Source: Ambrosia x helenae (lineage: Eukaryota; Streptophyta; Magnoliopsida; Asterales; Asteraceae). From it: DNA of 64,000 nucleotides. Of this stretch, positions 24,089-37,090 are shown piece by piece; the first letter of the stretch is position 1, and each line of letters begins with the position of its first letter. The position numbers were made by a program, and so were the translations under genes. The notes below the pieces were generated by a model that was not told the origin of the DNA, ran no database searches, and saw only the letters and a list, made by a program, of their open reading frames with translations. Location: NCBI GenBank assembly GCA_030844895.1, contig CM061231.1:138107023-138171022 (forward strand). The letters run 5' to 3'.

Positions 24089-24668
24089 TTACCATTTCTT
24101 ATAGCCCCCATGACCACCACCGCTAGAACCTCTAGAAAATCTATCGTTCCGACGATCAGAAAAACCACCACGTCCTTCATGTGAGAACCCACCACTTCCA
24201 AATCTTTCCATTGACTGCTCTTTTTCTTACAATTGTGGCAGTTCTTTAACCACCTCTAAACTTACACCTGCAGCATTCTCCTGACCTGCATACCCATCAC
24301 TCTATATATAAAAAAAAAAGGAACAACATAAACATAATGAGATATTTTATAAAGATGACGGCTGTACCAGCAAGAAAATTGTCCAGGTCTTCTGCAGCAA
24401 CATCAAAGACAACACCTCTTTGATCAGCAGTCAGTGCAAGACCTTGAGTCAACTCTACTTTCTCTTCAGGCAGAAACCTCCTCAAAACACCATATGCAAA
24501 TCTGAAAATCAATCAGCAGTGAGTCAGTGAGGCCATGATACGGTAGCATAAACAAGCGTTAAAAAAAGCTTACGAGGGTGTGTAAATAGGTCTTACAGCC
24601 TCAAGAAGAAGTGTCACGCAGTTCTCCATGGATGTAAGAAGTGACCTCTTTTTAATTTCAGTATACCC
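24089..24668 (-). pseudogene. DEAD-box RNA helicase RH7-like 3' fragment captured by the Helitron
   Basis: Three consecutive exons with intact splice borders: 24668-24574, 24501-24368 and 24285-24089. They encode the GUCT domain and C-terminal tail of the nucleolar helicase RH7/PRH75 type. Visible motifs are GYTEIKKRSLLTSMEN, RPIYTPS, FAYGVLRRFLPEEKVELTQG and VFDVAAEDLDNFLAG, then a Gly/Arg/Ser tail with GFSHEGRGGFSDRRND and a terminal GGYKKW stop. The helicase core with its DEAD motif is absent. An in-frame TAA at 24227-24229 (ELPQL then stop) truncates the tail. Splice-site preservation suggests capture of genomic DNA, as Helitrons do. Confidence 0.85.
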
Positions 24669-24764
24669 CTGACAGAATACAAGCATTAAAAAATTTAATT
24701 ACCAAGAAACAATTAACACATCGTATAAACAAGAAAAAATAAATAATGCAAAACTCACATGTTG

Positions 24765-24843
24765 TATGCCTAACAAAACCCTTGGATCATCCGATGGAAT
24801 CATCCATTGCCCATTTTCAGCAGTCGATTTTTCATGATGTAAC
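24765..24843 (-). other. Unidentified exon-like segment in the Helitron
   Basis: Open on the minus strand with ENGQWMIPSDDPRVLLGIQ, followed by a GTGAG donor. I do not recognise it. It lies upstream of the RH7 exons in the same sense and may be a fourth captured piece. Confidence 0.3.
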
Positions 24844-25370
24844 CTAACTCAACGAAATATAAGAACCCATAAATTAACCCAACTAATTTCATCCATACAT
24901 ATTAAAAATAAAAAGACCTAATTTGGAGGAATTAGGGTTTTTGGGGGAAGAAGGGTTTTGGATTAAATTGTGATGGTGATGTTGTGTAGGCGGCTGATAC
25001 ACTCTTCTGCATCTTCAATTCTACATCTTCAATTGGCCCTTCAAAAAAAAAAATTAAAGCTACCTTTCACTAACTGCAACAATAGCGTCTTAAAAGACCT
25101 GTAGATGATATATGATGGCAATTCAATCGGCTGTAATAAAAAGACTGGAGTAAAGAGAGAAGTTGCTTTGGTCGGTTATTAAAGATAGAAGAATCGCTTA
25201 ACCTTCCATCACATTGAAGAAATTGATCAGGGGAATAGGTCTTCAATCAATTAAGATACATGTGAGGGTAGGGATGGAATATGTTTTCAGCATGTGTGGT
25301 ATGAGACCAAGTAAAATTACATTGCTACCCTTCTTAGTGTCTTAATGTTACAAACAGTTTCAATTATACC

Positions 25371-25910
25371 TGTAGGATCGACTAAAGGGTCACCCGACAA
25401 TCACGAACTTGATATTCAGAGTGCGGAATCCTCTAAATATGTTTTAATAACAGCAACGAATATGAAACAATGATATATGAGTAATTAACACACACAAATG
25501 GGTCAAAGGATTAAAGATTTATCACTAAAACAGAGCTCGAGTGTTTACAATGATCAAATCAGACCTTACAGACCAGGGGAGGGTGTTTGGAGAGTGTGTG
25601 TGGCAAGAACTAATCATTAGGGCAATGATTGGGACTATTTATACCTCCCGTACTCGTACAGACCAGTTTAGGCGAGTACAGGGCTATCCAGCATGACAAA
25701 CTAGCAAGTAGGGCCGTACTCGCTAGAAGTTACATGCGACTAGGAGCTAATCGCGTGAATAGTGATATGGTATAGGCTGTAATCGCCTGTTGCTATACCC
25801 TACTCGCCTGATGTGTCCCAAACACCCCGAAACGCGTATAAACGTCTCCAAACACCGTGAAACACGTCCAAACAACATATATACTAGCCTAGGGACATCA
25901 TGCACTTACA
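25371..25910 (-). repeat. SIRE 3' LTR
   Basis: Begins TGTAGGATCG and ends ...TGCACTTACA on the plus strand. Pairs with 39998-40536. Confidence 0.95.
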
Positions 25911-25925
25911 GACTCCCCCTTGGAC
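25911..25925 (-). promoter_or_regulatory. SIRE polypurine tract
   Basis: The minus strand reads CCAAGGGGGAGTC immediately before the LTR start TGTAAGTG. Confidence 0.85.
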
Positions 25926-26056
25926 CAGGCTAGTATACGTACAAAGATTACATAAGACATCGTTTATAGCAACTACCAACAACTTTACAGACTCGAAATT
26001 GAGAACATACAAAACAAAAATAACATAAACAAGACACACAGTATCTTCAATCTTCA

Positions 26057-29000
26057 TCAAATCGACATTGTCCCGATCCTAGAAAGTCTTGACCAGTCGC
26101 ATCCCGCATGAACTTTGTTGGCGTGACAGAAACGAATCACCCGTTGATATTTCAATGCTTGATCGGCTTCGGTCTTCAAATGTTTTATGGGATACAGGAA
26201 CAGTGTCTCTATGTCTTTCTCCGAGCAGCTAATCAGCCACATTGGATCCCATATCCTGATTTTCCTGCACGGTTTTGGTGTGTTGCTCAAGACTATCACG
26301 GCTTCTGTTGTCTCTGCGTCATAATGCCAGTAGTAAAACTTAGAAGAGAAGTCTTGTTCAACCGGAACCAATGGAATCTTTGAAGCGGTTTCAGGTGGCT
26401 TGATTATGTGTTTCTAGATAGGACTCTTTGTCTAGATGGTTTGGTCATGTGAAGCGGAGACATACGACAGCCCCAGTCAGAAGAGTGGAAGACCTCACGG
26501 TGGAGGGGAGGAGGAGTAGAGGCAGACCCAAATTGACTTGGGTCGATCGGATTAGACAAGATTTGTTAGAATTGCCCCTCTCTGAGGATATGGTCCAAGA
26601 TAGAAATTCGTGGAGGCGTAGGATTAAAGTTAAAGATTTTTAGGATTTAAGATTAACTAGGAATTAGGGATGGTCTCTATGCATGTTTATATATATATAT
26701 ATATATATAAATATATTTGTATGTTATAGTATGTTATACATTCACTTTTTTTTTTTTTTGCCTAATTATTCTTTGATATACAGTGTGCATTTGTTTTTGT
26801 CGAGCCGGGGGTCTCTCTGGAAGCAGCCTCTCTATCGCTAAAGATAGGGGTAAGGTTTGCCTACATCTTACCCTCCCCAGACCCTACTAATAGCGTCGCT
26901 ATTCGTGGGATTTTCCTGGGTACGGTTGTTGTTGTTGTTGTGATGGGATGAATCTTGTTCGTCACGATGGATCGAGGGTACTGTGGTTGGAACTGGTGCC
27001 ATCCTTCAGCACTTTCTCTTCTCAAAATATAGTAGAAGCCTTTAAGATCACCTCTAACCTCATGATACAAAGGAAAATGCAATCTAACCAGATCACGAAT
27101 ATGCCAGAAACGCAGACTGAGGACGTTCTTGTACGGTTGAAAGTAAAGTAGACCATCCTGCCATTTTACTCCCAACATCCTAGCATGCTTTATGTAGGCC
27201 CAGCTGATCACACTTCCTGACATCTTTACCAACTGCTTCTTGAATATTGATGCTTGTACTGGATCTTTCTTCTTCTCAGACTCACCTCCAGATGGAAACC
27301 AATCAGGATACTTCTGTCTGATCTTGTCATGTCGTTCTTTTACTTTGTCTGGAACAGGCGTAGGATCAGACTTAAGCTTTTCTTCAGACTGATTAAGCAT
27401 CTCCTCGGAGATCTTAGGTATCCCGGTGCTCGACTCACCAACCACATACTCGGGAGTAGCGACACTGGTTCCATCTTCCATTTCTACTTCATGGTTGTCT
27501 GGATGCAGTTCTGGAGCAGTGTGGCCTGCACAGAAAGATTCTCCTGGTGCCAAGCCAAAGATCTTTTCTAAGTCCTCAGGTGTAACCTCAGGAGGTATTT
27601 CACCTTCTTCCAAATCATAATCAGAAGACTCAGGAGGCACGTACAAGTTACCATCATCATCATAATCAAAATAGCTGTTCAGAGGCTCGACAATCTCTAC
27701 AACAACCATTGCTCGCTTCAGTGAATCTCTGAGTTGCTGAATCTTGATCTTCCTTGGATCAGGCTCCCCTGAGCAGAAGAACTTGCTGTAGGATCCTTGC
27801 CTTGTTTGTCGTGGCTCTTCTTTGTTCGCTGTGATCCAGATCCAGTTGATGATCCGCCACCACCTGTGGCTCCAGGATCACCACCACCACCCTTACCAAC
27901 ATCATCATCACAATCATCTGACGCATCATCATCGTCATCCTCATCATCATCTTCTTCATCATCATTATCTTTATCATCATCATCACCAGCACCAGCCTCT
28001 GCTTCTGAACTAGGACCACCGGTGAGTCTAGGTTGAGTTCCGGTCAACTCATCTATCCTAGCCCTCAGCTCGGTATTCTCTTTCTCAGTCTTTGTGATCC
28101 TTCGCTCATTGTTCACATTAATCAGGCGAAGCTCGCTGTTTGAGGCCTCTACACTTGCAAATCTCTCCAAAGTGTTTTGGTTTGACTGCATCAGCTGCTG
28201 ATGAGATTCCATCAGCAGCCTGTTCAATTCTATGACTTGCTGGTTAGACAATGTGAGCGCATCAACCGTCGATCGCAGCTCTGTGTTTGACTGGATTGAT
28301 TCCTCGATCAGTTCAAGCATTGCGGTCTCATTCTCTTCTATGCTTGCATTCTTCGTTCTCAACTCCGCTATATCACGTGTCTGCGTAGCAACTATGGGAG
28401 TTAACTCGCTGATCTTTCGTTGAAGTTGTTCATTTGTAGCTGAAGCTGACGAAGAGGTCTGATCGGTTGACCCGGAAGCCGTGGGTCGGACTTTTGTCTA
28501 ATACTCCGAATCCTGTCACTAATAGGATTGGAAACAATCTGTGAGCTCGTCGCTGCTTTGGTAACTGAGACTGGCTCAGTGAAGATTACCGAAGCAGGCA
28601 TCGACATAGTGACTCTGGCAGGCATAGCTGCACTAACAGTAATAGGGACTGAAGATGTCGTTGCTGCTGTTGTTGTTGTTGCTGTAGCTGCTGCTGCCGC
28701 TTGAGAGGATTGAGTGTCTGGATCCCCAAAAGCTTCAGGAAGGGTGAATCGTCTCTTTCTTGTAGCTTTCACCGCTTGAGGTTTAATAGACATCGTCTTT
28801 TTACCTCGAACACTGTCCTTCTTGGCAGTCGTCTTGTGTCTCCTTGCAGGAGGAGAAGAGGCATGCTCTGCATCCATGTCTGCAATTTGATCCTCCTCTC
28901 CAACAACATAGGTGGGATCTTTAGCAAGATCTCTAATCGCAGCAGTAGCAGCTAAATCCTCCGCTGCCTTTCTCTTTGCTCTTTGCTGTTTTCCAGCATG

Positions 29001-30137
29001 AGTGTCGGGGGAATCGCTTTCGGTGTCATCTGAGTCATCATCTGCATCAGTTATGTTAACTGGTGCGTCTTCATCAACATGTGCTTTACCTCTGCCAGAC
29101 TGAGAGGCATCAGGTTCTTGTGCAGCACCAGAAGGTTCAGAGAAATCTATAACATTCGGATCAAACTCCTCCTCATCACCTTCAGCTGTATCAGAGGTCT
29201 TGCCTGGGGCGTTCTCTCCCAATTCATTTGTTTCACGCCCTATATTATCCCTCTCTTTGAATACCAACCTGTGAATACGAAGATCATCCTCTGAATCACT
29301 ATCTTCATGTCTCCACCTGTTACCTGGTGGTGACGCATAATCATCTTTCTTCAAATGCCCAAATAAGCGTCTACTAGGAGGATATTCAGACTTCGGTCGG
29401 CCTTTGTAACTCCTCATCCTGTTCATTTCAATCTGAGTAATATCTTCAGTCACTATATACTCAGCAGGATGCTTCACCAAATCAGGTATTTGACTGTCAA
29501 TGATCAACTGTAGAAACCGGTGATAAACTATGAAAGACTTCTTTGTCGGCTTCATTAATATCATCTCTTTCAAGTGATGCAGGATCATCTTGGAGAAGTT
29601 GAATTGCTTGTTGAGTGTCAATGCGACAATCGCAGAGGCCAAAGTGTCTCTAATAGCATCAAAAGCACCTTTTCTCGGACCAAGGCACTTCACGACTACA
29701 TGTGTCAGATATTTGATCTCAGGTGGAAGCAACCCTTTCATGAGCATTGTCTGTTTGTTGACTTTTCCCAAATACTTCATCCTTAGAAAGCCGCCACGAA
29801 ACAAAATGGCGTCAAACACTATAGGATCAACATCAGTATCGCCAAACTGTAATACTTCTCGAATAATCTGTTCTGTGATAATGACATCCTTTCCTTGAAT
29901 CGAACTGGTAATCACGATCGGAACAGCCTTGTAGTCAACTTTGGCATTTCGGTAGAATTCCAGCAGGATATCCTTGTATGCAGCGTGCTGCTTGGTTATC
30001 GCATAGTGGATTCTTGACCGCTTCAAGAAGTCTATAACGCCTTGAAAGATCTTGCCTTTATCCATAGTAACCGGTCCAAGAAAAGCATAACAGTTGTGCT
30101 TGGGCGATGTTTTCCAATTCTCCATCCTGAACATCAA
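26057..30137 (-). pseudogene. SIRE extra (envelope-like) ORF, two frameshifts, split by a LINE
   Basis: This is the long ORF that SIRE-type elements carry between pol and the 3' LTR, called envelope-like in the literature; its function is unproven. The likely start is Met at 30122 (MENWKTSPKH). The first part (30137-28401) has a folded-looking N-terminal half, a disordered acidic Ser/Asp segment and basic patches such as KRKAAED. The second part (28362-27718) is a predicted coiled coil, then an Asp/Glu-rich run and a Gly-rich linker. The third part (27709-26945) has SSDYDLEEGEIPPEV and VKWQDGLLYFQPYKNV. The LINE interrupts it, and it resumes at about 26371 with EQDFSSKFYYWHYD and ends at 26057. 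Frameshifts lie near 28400 and 27720. I see no signal peptide or clear membrane span, so an envelope role is not supported by the sequence itself. Confidence 0.75.
26405..26941 (+). mobile_element. 5'-truncated RTE-type LINE
   Basis: Plus-strand insertion, antisense to the SIRE ORF. It holds the end of the RT ORF (26428-26643) with SRWFGHVKRR and RGRPKLTWVDRIRQD, the usual C-terminus of plant RTE LINEs. A 3' UTR ends in the CCTACATCTTACCCTCCCCAG region shared with Au-type SINEs, followed by a (TTG)5 tail at 26926-26940. An (AT)n run lies at 26689-26709. The 5' boundary is uncertain and no clear TSD could be fixed. A short GAATCTT occurs on both sides. Confidence 0.8.
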
Positions 30138-32657
30138 AACACGTAATAAGCATCACATGTAGGTCATATATGCATAATACGGACAAAAACGGACTAAATT
30201 CGGATAAAAATTGGTCAACAGCCTGTTATAGGCGATTACAAAATTGTATACGCGAGTAGGTATCCAATCGCGTACTGTATACGCGATTACACTTTCATTC
30301 GTGTATATTATACGCGATTACAGGCTCAGGTTGTCCATTCGCTATACCAGTCATGCGATTAGAGATTCTAATCGCATGAACATGGTGTACGAACACCAAG
30401 ATTTAGCCACTTCGATTTTAAGTTGTTTTGAGTCCGGATTTTTATCACAATGACGTCTAACACAACCCAACATCAAAACCCCTAACACTAATTACCTTAA
30501 CAGATCCAATACATGGGTCAATTGGGCAATTTTAAAAACTAGGGTTTATCAAGTTTAAATTTGAGGATTTCTGATTTAAGATGATTTGAATCAAAAACTT
30601 TGTATAAACAGCATCCCTATGCCCCGATTAACAAAAACTCAGCAACATTTACCATTTACAACTCGTTTTTCGGGTCCAATGATCAATGAGGCTGAAACTT
30701 AGGGTTTCGGCTCAATAACAAGGATTTAACCCACAAAAATGAGTTGTTTGGATCTGTTAATAAGGGAGATTGTTACCTTGATAATGTAGAAAAATAATCA
30801 CTGATCAAAAAACACGGGCAGAAGGTTTGAATTTTTAGTCGGGTAAGAGGGATGATAGCACTGTAGTGGAGTTTTGAAATAATGAGAAGGAAAAGTCAAA
30901 GTGTTGGTCTTATACAATTGTCTATTCACGTGATTTAAACACGAGTAGGGCACCTAATCGCATAAAGAATTAAGCGAGTGGTGTGTATCTGTCTGTTATC
31001 ACACACGAATGAGACTCAAATCGCCCTTAGCAAAACATTAGCCTACTCGCTTGGATGTAGACGCGAGTAAGGTTTGCACGTGTGACATATAAGACAATTA
31101 TGTCCTACTCGCATGTCTCAACACACGATTAGGTTATAATCGTTCAACATTCACGCAATTAGAAGACTATAATGTATAAACTTTTCACACAAATTACCAA
31201 AATGCCCCTGCAGCACCAATTCTCACATTTTTGACCCGTTAAGGTACAAAACATGCGTTTTTCACCTCGTTTAAACACATGACACAGATGACGACTCATG
31301 ACTTTGAAAAACTTTCATTTTCGACCCCCGTACTTAAGAGAAAGTAAGGTTTTGACCCGGCAAAAACACAATTTTCAACTAGTTGATTTTCGGCGTTTTA
31401 TTTTTGAAGGAGTAAGATTACAATGGATTAGGATTCCATCATCGGCAATCAAGAATGATTAATTAAGCTAAACTAAGCATAAATAAAACAAAACGGGAGA
31501 TCAACTAACTGTACACTATCATATTTTTGCGAGTTTCAACGGTTAGGGAATCATATCAGTGTACGGACTTTACTAGAACCCTTATATTTTCAGTTTTAGC
31601 TTAAATTACCAATAAGCATCCTACAACAACTGCCGATATTGTTGTCCACCTAAACTCAAAATCAAGTTTTATCGCTAGGCACTTTAGATACGTGAAGGTA
31701 ATATTAAGACTGAGGTACAAGGTGTTCCCCGCCACGCAACACATTCCCGTATCAAGTCATGCACAAAGCTTCCTCGTAACCGGTGAGTAAGCTGTTGTCA
31801 TCCGTATTTTACAAGGAGTGGACTCAGTGGTGATCAGGTCTGCAGAAACGCTGCAACAGAGAGACCAGTGAGATCCAAACCAGGGTTCAAGTCAAATACC
31901 GTATATTTGATTTTTCACGGTACGATGCTTTAGGTATATGAGTTGATACCTTAGAGCGAATTCTCATTGAGAATAGGGTTTTGGCATATATGAATCTTTT
32001 TGCTCTTTTAGGATTCCCGGACGTCCCTGATCAGAATTTATTCTATTTTTATTTTTTTTGTTTTTTTTTTCAGGAAACAACATAGAGGTGTCTCAGTCGT
32101 AGGCTACGACCCCAACGTACGACACGTGTGCGACTCCTAATTATTCTGAGAGACGTCCAGTTCACCCCGGATGTACCAACCTCTTAAAGACCATGAAACC
32201 TCGGATTTTGGCATGCTATCAAATGAGATTTCGGTACCAAGACCATATGCCAACGCACGTTGATCCACACATGATTCAGTTGTTTAAGTTTATATCACCG
32301 TGCCGAACTTGGAAATGATTTTGAGCCTACCAACACATCATTGTAGAGGCTACCTATCAGTTCCAATATTTTTAAGATGATAAGAGTCCAGACAGTCCGA
32401 CTGATTGGTTAATATCATCTTCCCATTTTCACCAAAGAAACTCATATTTGCATTTTTCATTTTTTTGATTTTGGAAATTTCTCATTTTTTTTTTTTGAAT
32501 TTTTTGCATTTTCTGATGTTTTTGTATTTTCTGATGTTTTTGTATTTTTCTGAATTTTCTCCCCCTAAAAATCTAAAAATTTGCGAAAAGACAATATTTT
32601 TGGATTTTTCTGATTTTTCAAAGAAAAATATTTACAAAAACGATTACCGATGATGAT
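30138..32657. other. SIRE spacer between pol and the envelope-like ORF
   Basis: About 2.5 kb without coding signal. It contains two clusters (30220-30390, 30930-31165) of short GCGATTA/GCGAGTA words in both orientations, as in the LTRs and leader. T-rich stretches lie at 32040-32075 and 32455-32570. Confidence 0.6.
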
Positions 32658-35395
32658 CTAATCCTGCTTAACTTTAATGTCGTTTAAGATTAACAAGTAC
32701 TCAAAACGAGGACCGTCAAAAGCTTTGGTGAATAAATAGGCACGTTGGTAGTCTGTGTAGATTTTGACCATATCGATAAGTTTCTTTTCATAGCAATCGC
32801 GTATGAAATGATACTTAACCAAGATATGTTTCGCCTTGGAATGGTTAACTGAGTCTTTAGCAAGAGCTATAGCGGACTCATTGTCACAGTGAATGGGAGT
32901 ATTAAGAAATTTCAAACCGTAGTCTCTCATTTGTTGCTGTATCCAAAGAACCTGTGAGCAGCAGCTCGATGCTGCTACATATTCCAACTCGCAGGTGGAT
33001 AAGGCGACTGAGGCTTGCTTCTTGCACTGCCAGCCGATGTGGATTTTAAGTCTGTCTTGCATCCGCCATAGTCAGCATCACTAAACGCGATGAGGTCAAA
33101 TTTATCGTCATTAGGGTACCATAGACCTTGGTCGGACAACCCTTTAGATAACGTAAGATCCTCTTCACAGCAACCAGGTGGGACTGTTTCGGCCTTGACT
33201 GGTATCTTGACAGTAGACATGTCGCGAACATTATATCAGGTCTTAATGCAGTGAGGTACATGAGCGAGCCTATAATAGCTCGATAGAGAAAAGGATCAAC
33301 GGTTTGTCCTTTCTCGTCAGGCCCAATCCCGTGATTGGTCTGAATTGGTGTGCCTACTGGAGTAGAGTCTTCCATCTGGAACCGGCTCAAGATGTCAGCA
33401 ACGTATTTTGTCTGGTGGATGAAGATCGCTGACTCTTGTTGCCGAGGAAGAATTGCATCTCCCCTATCGAGCTCATCTCAAATTTATCCTGCATAAGCTT
33501 TTCAAATTCCCTGCACATGACATCATTAGTAGACCCAAAAATAATATCATCTACATAAACCTGTACCAGAAGACGATCACCACCCTTTTCCTTGGTGAAT
33601 AAGGTGCAATCCACGAGTCCATGTTTGAACCCGTTGGATATCAGATAGTTGTTAAGCATTTGGTACCATTCACGCGGAGCCTGGTGGAGTCCGTACAACG
33701 CTTTGTTCAGTTTGTAAACATTTTCTCGATGAAGCGGATCCTCAAAACCCGGTGGCTGAGCAACATACACCTCTTCCTTCACGACACCATACAGAAAAGC
33801 ACTTTTCACGTCCATTTGATACACCTTAAACCGTTTGTACGAAGCGTAAGCTAAGAACATCTGGATACCTTCAAGGCGCGCAACTGGAGCGTATACTTCC
33901 TTGTAATCTATTCCTTCGATTTGACAGAAGCCGAGGACAACTAATCGAACCTTGTTTCTAATAATCACCCCGCGGTCATCCCGTTTACACTTGTAGACCC
34001 ACTTTGTTCCAATTTTCTTCGAGCCTGGAGGTAAGTCAACTAAGTCCCACACCCCTAGCTTTTGGAACTGCTGAAGCTCGGCTTGCATTGCTTCAATCCA
34101 TGGTTCTTCCCTCAGTGCCTCTTGCACAGTTCTTGGTTCAGTTTGAGAAACATACAAGGCGAAGGACCAATCGTTCTGATGACCTGCTTTTCTGATTTCC
34201 GAGTAGAGTGCCAGGGTACCTGTATTGTCACTTGGACTAGCATTTCTGAGCTGACTGCGAGTCATGACTCTGCTAGCCGGATCACCAATCACATTCTACA
34301 TCGGATGAGTGTCGTGAATCCGAGATTCCGGATGTGCCAGCACTGGATCATCCGAATGCAGATTAAGGTTCTCCAAACCTTGAGATAAATTTGTCTCTGC
34401 GGCGCTTGAGCTTGAGGGAGCAGCGGGTTGCATATTAAAACCGGAGAGATCGATCCGAAGACCTATCCCTGGAGCTGCTGAAGAAGAAGGACCAGCTTGA
34501 TTGTTTCCTGTCGGATTAACTGGAGCTGTAGTGGTAGATTCACCATTTCCAGCGTGTTCTTCAGTAAGAGTTTCATGAGACTCTGCAAAATCGTCGTCTG
34601 AAGATGAAGATTCGAGAACCTCTGCTGACGCTTCCTGAAAAACTTCCTCAACTTCTGCTGCTGCGGTTTTACCAGGGGGACCCGTGGATGCAGAGGCATA
34701 CGTTGAAGGAATCAAATAGACTCTTATAGTCGAACAACCAATCAGGTCCAACACCAGGTGCATTGGCAGTATAACGTTGAACATCGACATTAAGCCAATC
34801 TTCAACGTTGTTGGTTCTTTTTTTGTACACTCTTTTATTGGGAGTGTTGAAACCAACAAAGAAACCTTCTTCTGCCTTTGCACCAAACTTCCCATCGGGA
34901 TGTATCATGGTGCATGGAGCTCCGAAAGGTTCCAAAAAACTCTAAGTTCAGTTTCCTTCGGTTCATAAGCTCGTAAGAAGTCTTACCAAGCTTCTTTACT
35001 GTTAGAACCCTATTCAGAGTATAACACGTGCAGTGAACTGCCTCGTTCCAGAAGATCACAGGCAAGTTCGAGACTGCGAGCATAGTTCTGGCTGCCTTAA
35101 TAAGAGTCCGATTCTTTCTTTCTGCAACCCCATTTTGCTGAGGAGTGTACGGTGCTGTGAATTCATGATGAATACCCTTTTCTGCACATAACGCCTCCAT
35201 AGCATGATTCTTGAACTCTGTTCCATTATCGCTTCTGATCCTACGGATCTTTAGCTGATATAGATTTTCCAGTTTAGTAAACAGATTCTTCAAGTAATCA
35301 AAAGTTTCACTCTTGTGCTTCATGCACTCAACCCAAGAAAACCTAGAATAGTCATCCGTAACCACTAAGCAGTATAAGTCACCATTCTTGCTCTT
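32658..35395 (-). pseudogene. SIRE pol: integrase, reverse transcriptase, RNase H; protease missing
   Basis: Integrase starts abruptly near 35395 (out of frame with the gag remnant). It shows TDDYSRFSWVE, the catalytic DNGTEF and GVAERKNRTL (D-D-E residues), to about 34835. After a frameshift comes the integrase C-terminal region with GKFGAKAEEGFFVGF, then a Ser/Glu-rich linker (34700-34296). RT (34292-33390) has KWVYKCKRD, YQMDVKSAFLYG and the catalytic VYVDDIIFGS. RNase H (33390-32658) has FSDADYGGCK, LSTCELEYVAAS and the final KAFDGPRFEYL. Defects are an in-frame TAG at 34293-34298 and frameshifts near 34850, 33390 and 33060. The deletion joining gag to integrase removes the protease (D-S-G type) and the integrase zinc domain. 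No autonomous function is expected. Confidence 0.9.
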
Positions 35396-37090
35396 CCGAT
35401 TGACCGGGCCAAATAGATTTTCACGGTCTTGGGTCTACCATCTTCATCTAATGTCGAAAAGTAAACCCATCTTTCATTTGGAGTTGGTGTTGTTTCCGAT
35501 GGTCCGGCAGTGTTCTCACCTGCAGATGATTCTCCACTTTTGGTTGGTGACTTTGGTCTCCAAACCTGTTCAGGTTTCTTTGGCTTGGGCTTCTTCTTCG
35601 CCTTGGGGCTAGAAGATCGAGCCTTAGATTCCTTTGGAGGAACAGATTTTAGATCCACTTCAGACTTAACTGTACGTGGAACAGCTTTGGGGTTGCCCTA
35701 TGGTTTAGCTGCAGCCTTTGCTGGTGGCTTAGGCGCTGCTTCAACCTTTGTGGGAACGGTGCTCCCCCTCAGCTGTGGACCCCTGCATTCAACTGGCTTT
35801 TGGTTCATAGCAATCTTGTTGCGGTTATCATAAACGACCTGCTTTCCCTTTTGTTTCTCAGAGAGTTTTGGGGAAACAGGTTGCTTAGTTTTTCTAGAAC
35901 TGGGAGGTTCATCTACCTTAATCCTTTCTCGTCTCAATTCAGGGCACGCAGCAACTAAATGCCCACGTTCCCCGCATTTGTGACAGGATCTATATTCTTC
36001 AAATCTAGGAGATTCGGATTTGGTCTCCTTTTTGTTCTTGTTGCTAGATGAGCTGGCAAATGAGTTTTTGTGTTTTAGATCCTCAAGACATTTTCTTTGC
36101 TGATCGACTTGAGGATCATCGTTTGTCTCATTGCCGCTCGATCTAACGAACTCAGTAACATGCTTCTTCGGAGTTTTTCTTTGAGCATGATTTAGAGGAT
36201 TAACAGTGTTTGTCTTTTGATTTTTCTTGTTATTCTCATTTGGCTGATTACCCTGATCCTTTCTACCCTTACCCTTACCCTTCCTTTTATTCCAGGTTTC
36301 CTTTTCCACGGTAATGACAGATTCTTGCCAAATTTTGGCAACTAGACCAGGGGCGATACATTTGAGAGGGACTTCCTCATCAGCATGCACCCTTTCAGAC
36401 CCTTTTAGTTTATAAAACACCTTAATCCTCCTACCATCCTCGATTTGCACTTTCGATTCAAGTTCACTCAAGGTTTCAGTAGTAATAGTATGGTTTTCAA
36501 AAGGAACATCTTGAGTTTTGACCGGTGCATATCTAGGAGGCTCATCAAGCTCATCATCCGACGAGTCAGTGTCATATACACTAATATCATCAGCTTTCTC
36601 ACAAAGATTGACAGCTTTAGCAGGAGTAGCAGCCTTAGTAACATCAGCAGGTTTAGCTGCTTTAGTAACTTTGGCCGCCTCTGCAGCTTTTGCTGCTTTA
36701 GCTGCCATGTCCACAAGTTCCTCCTTCGGCAAGACATCAAAATTATGATTTTCGAATCTCACCGGAGGTGGACACTGAGAATATTTGGGACTGGTGGAAA
36801 AGCTTTCCTTTTCAGAGTGTTCTACTATGTGATCAAGGACATACTTGCAGTTTAAGTAACTCTCAAGTTTCTTCCTGATCTTTTCATAGTCACAGTTGAC
36901 AATGGTCAATTGTTTCTTAGTGTCTTCTACCTCATTGATGTAATTATTGATAGCAATTTGCTTGTTAGCTAAGGTTTTTGACAGTTCAGAAACATCCCTT
37001 TTATAATTTTCAATTGCACTTAGAAATTTTTTCTCCTTTTGTCTTGGGGAATCAATTGACCTTTGCAATGGACCAACATCAGCTTTTAAT
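35365..37090 (-). pseudogene. SIRE gag C-terminal part with second zinc knuckle
   Basis: Continues gag after a frameshift near 37090. It has a coiled-coil-like segment (37060-36800), an Ala/Lys repeat (AAKAAKAAEAAKVTKAAK, about 36700), an acidic patch and a Lys/Asn-rich stretch. A CCHC knuckle CHKCGERGHLVAACP sits at about 35986-35940. After a stop near 35698 the frame resumes with Lys/Pro-rich sequence and NERWVYFSTLDEDGRP, which in relatives precedes the protease. Here the sequence jumps directly into integrase. Confidence 0.85.

Noticed and set aside
27759..28036. Met-rich, Ser-rich and His-rich ORFs over the acidic repeat
   Set aside because: Shadow frames of the Asp/Glu-coding repeat of the SIRE extra ORF.
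32405..32653. 82-residue Phe-rich ORF
   Set aside because: Low-complexity T-rich spacer of the SIRE element; no homology or conserved pattern.
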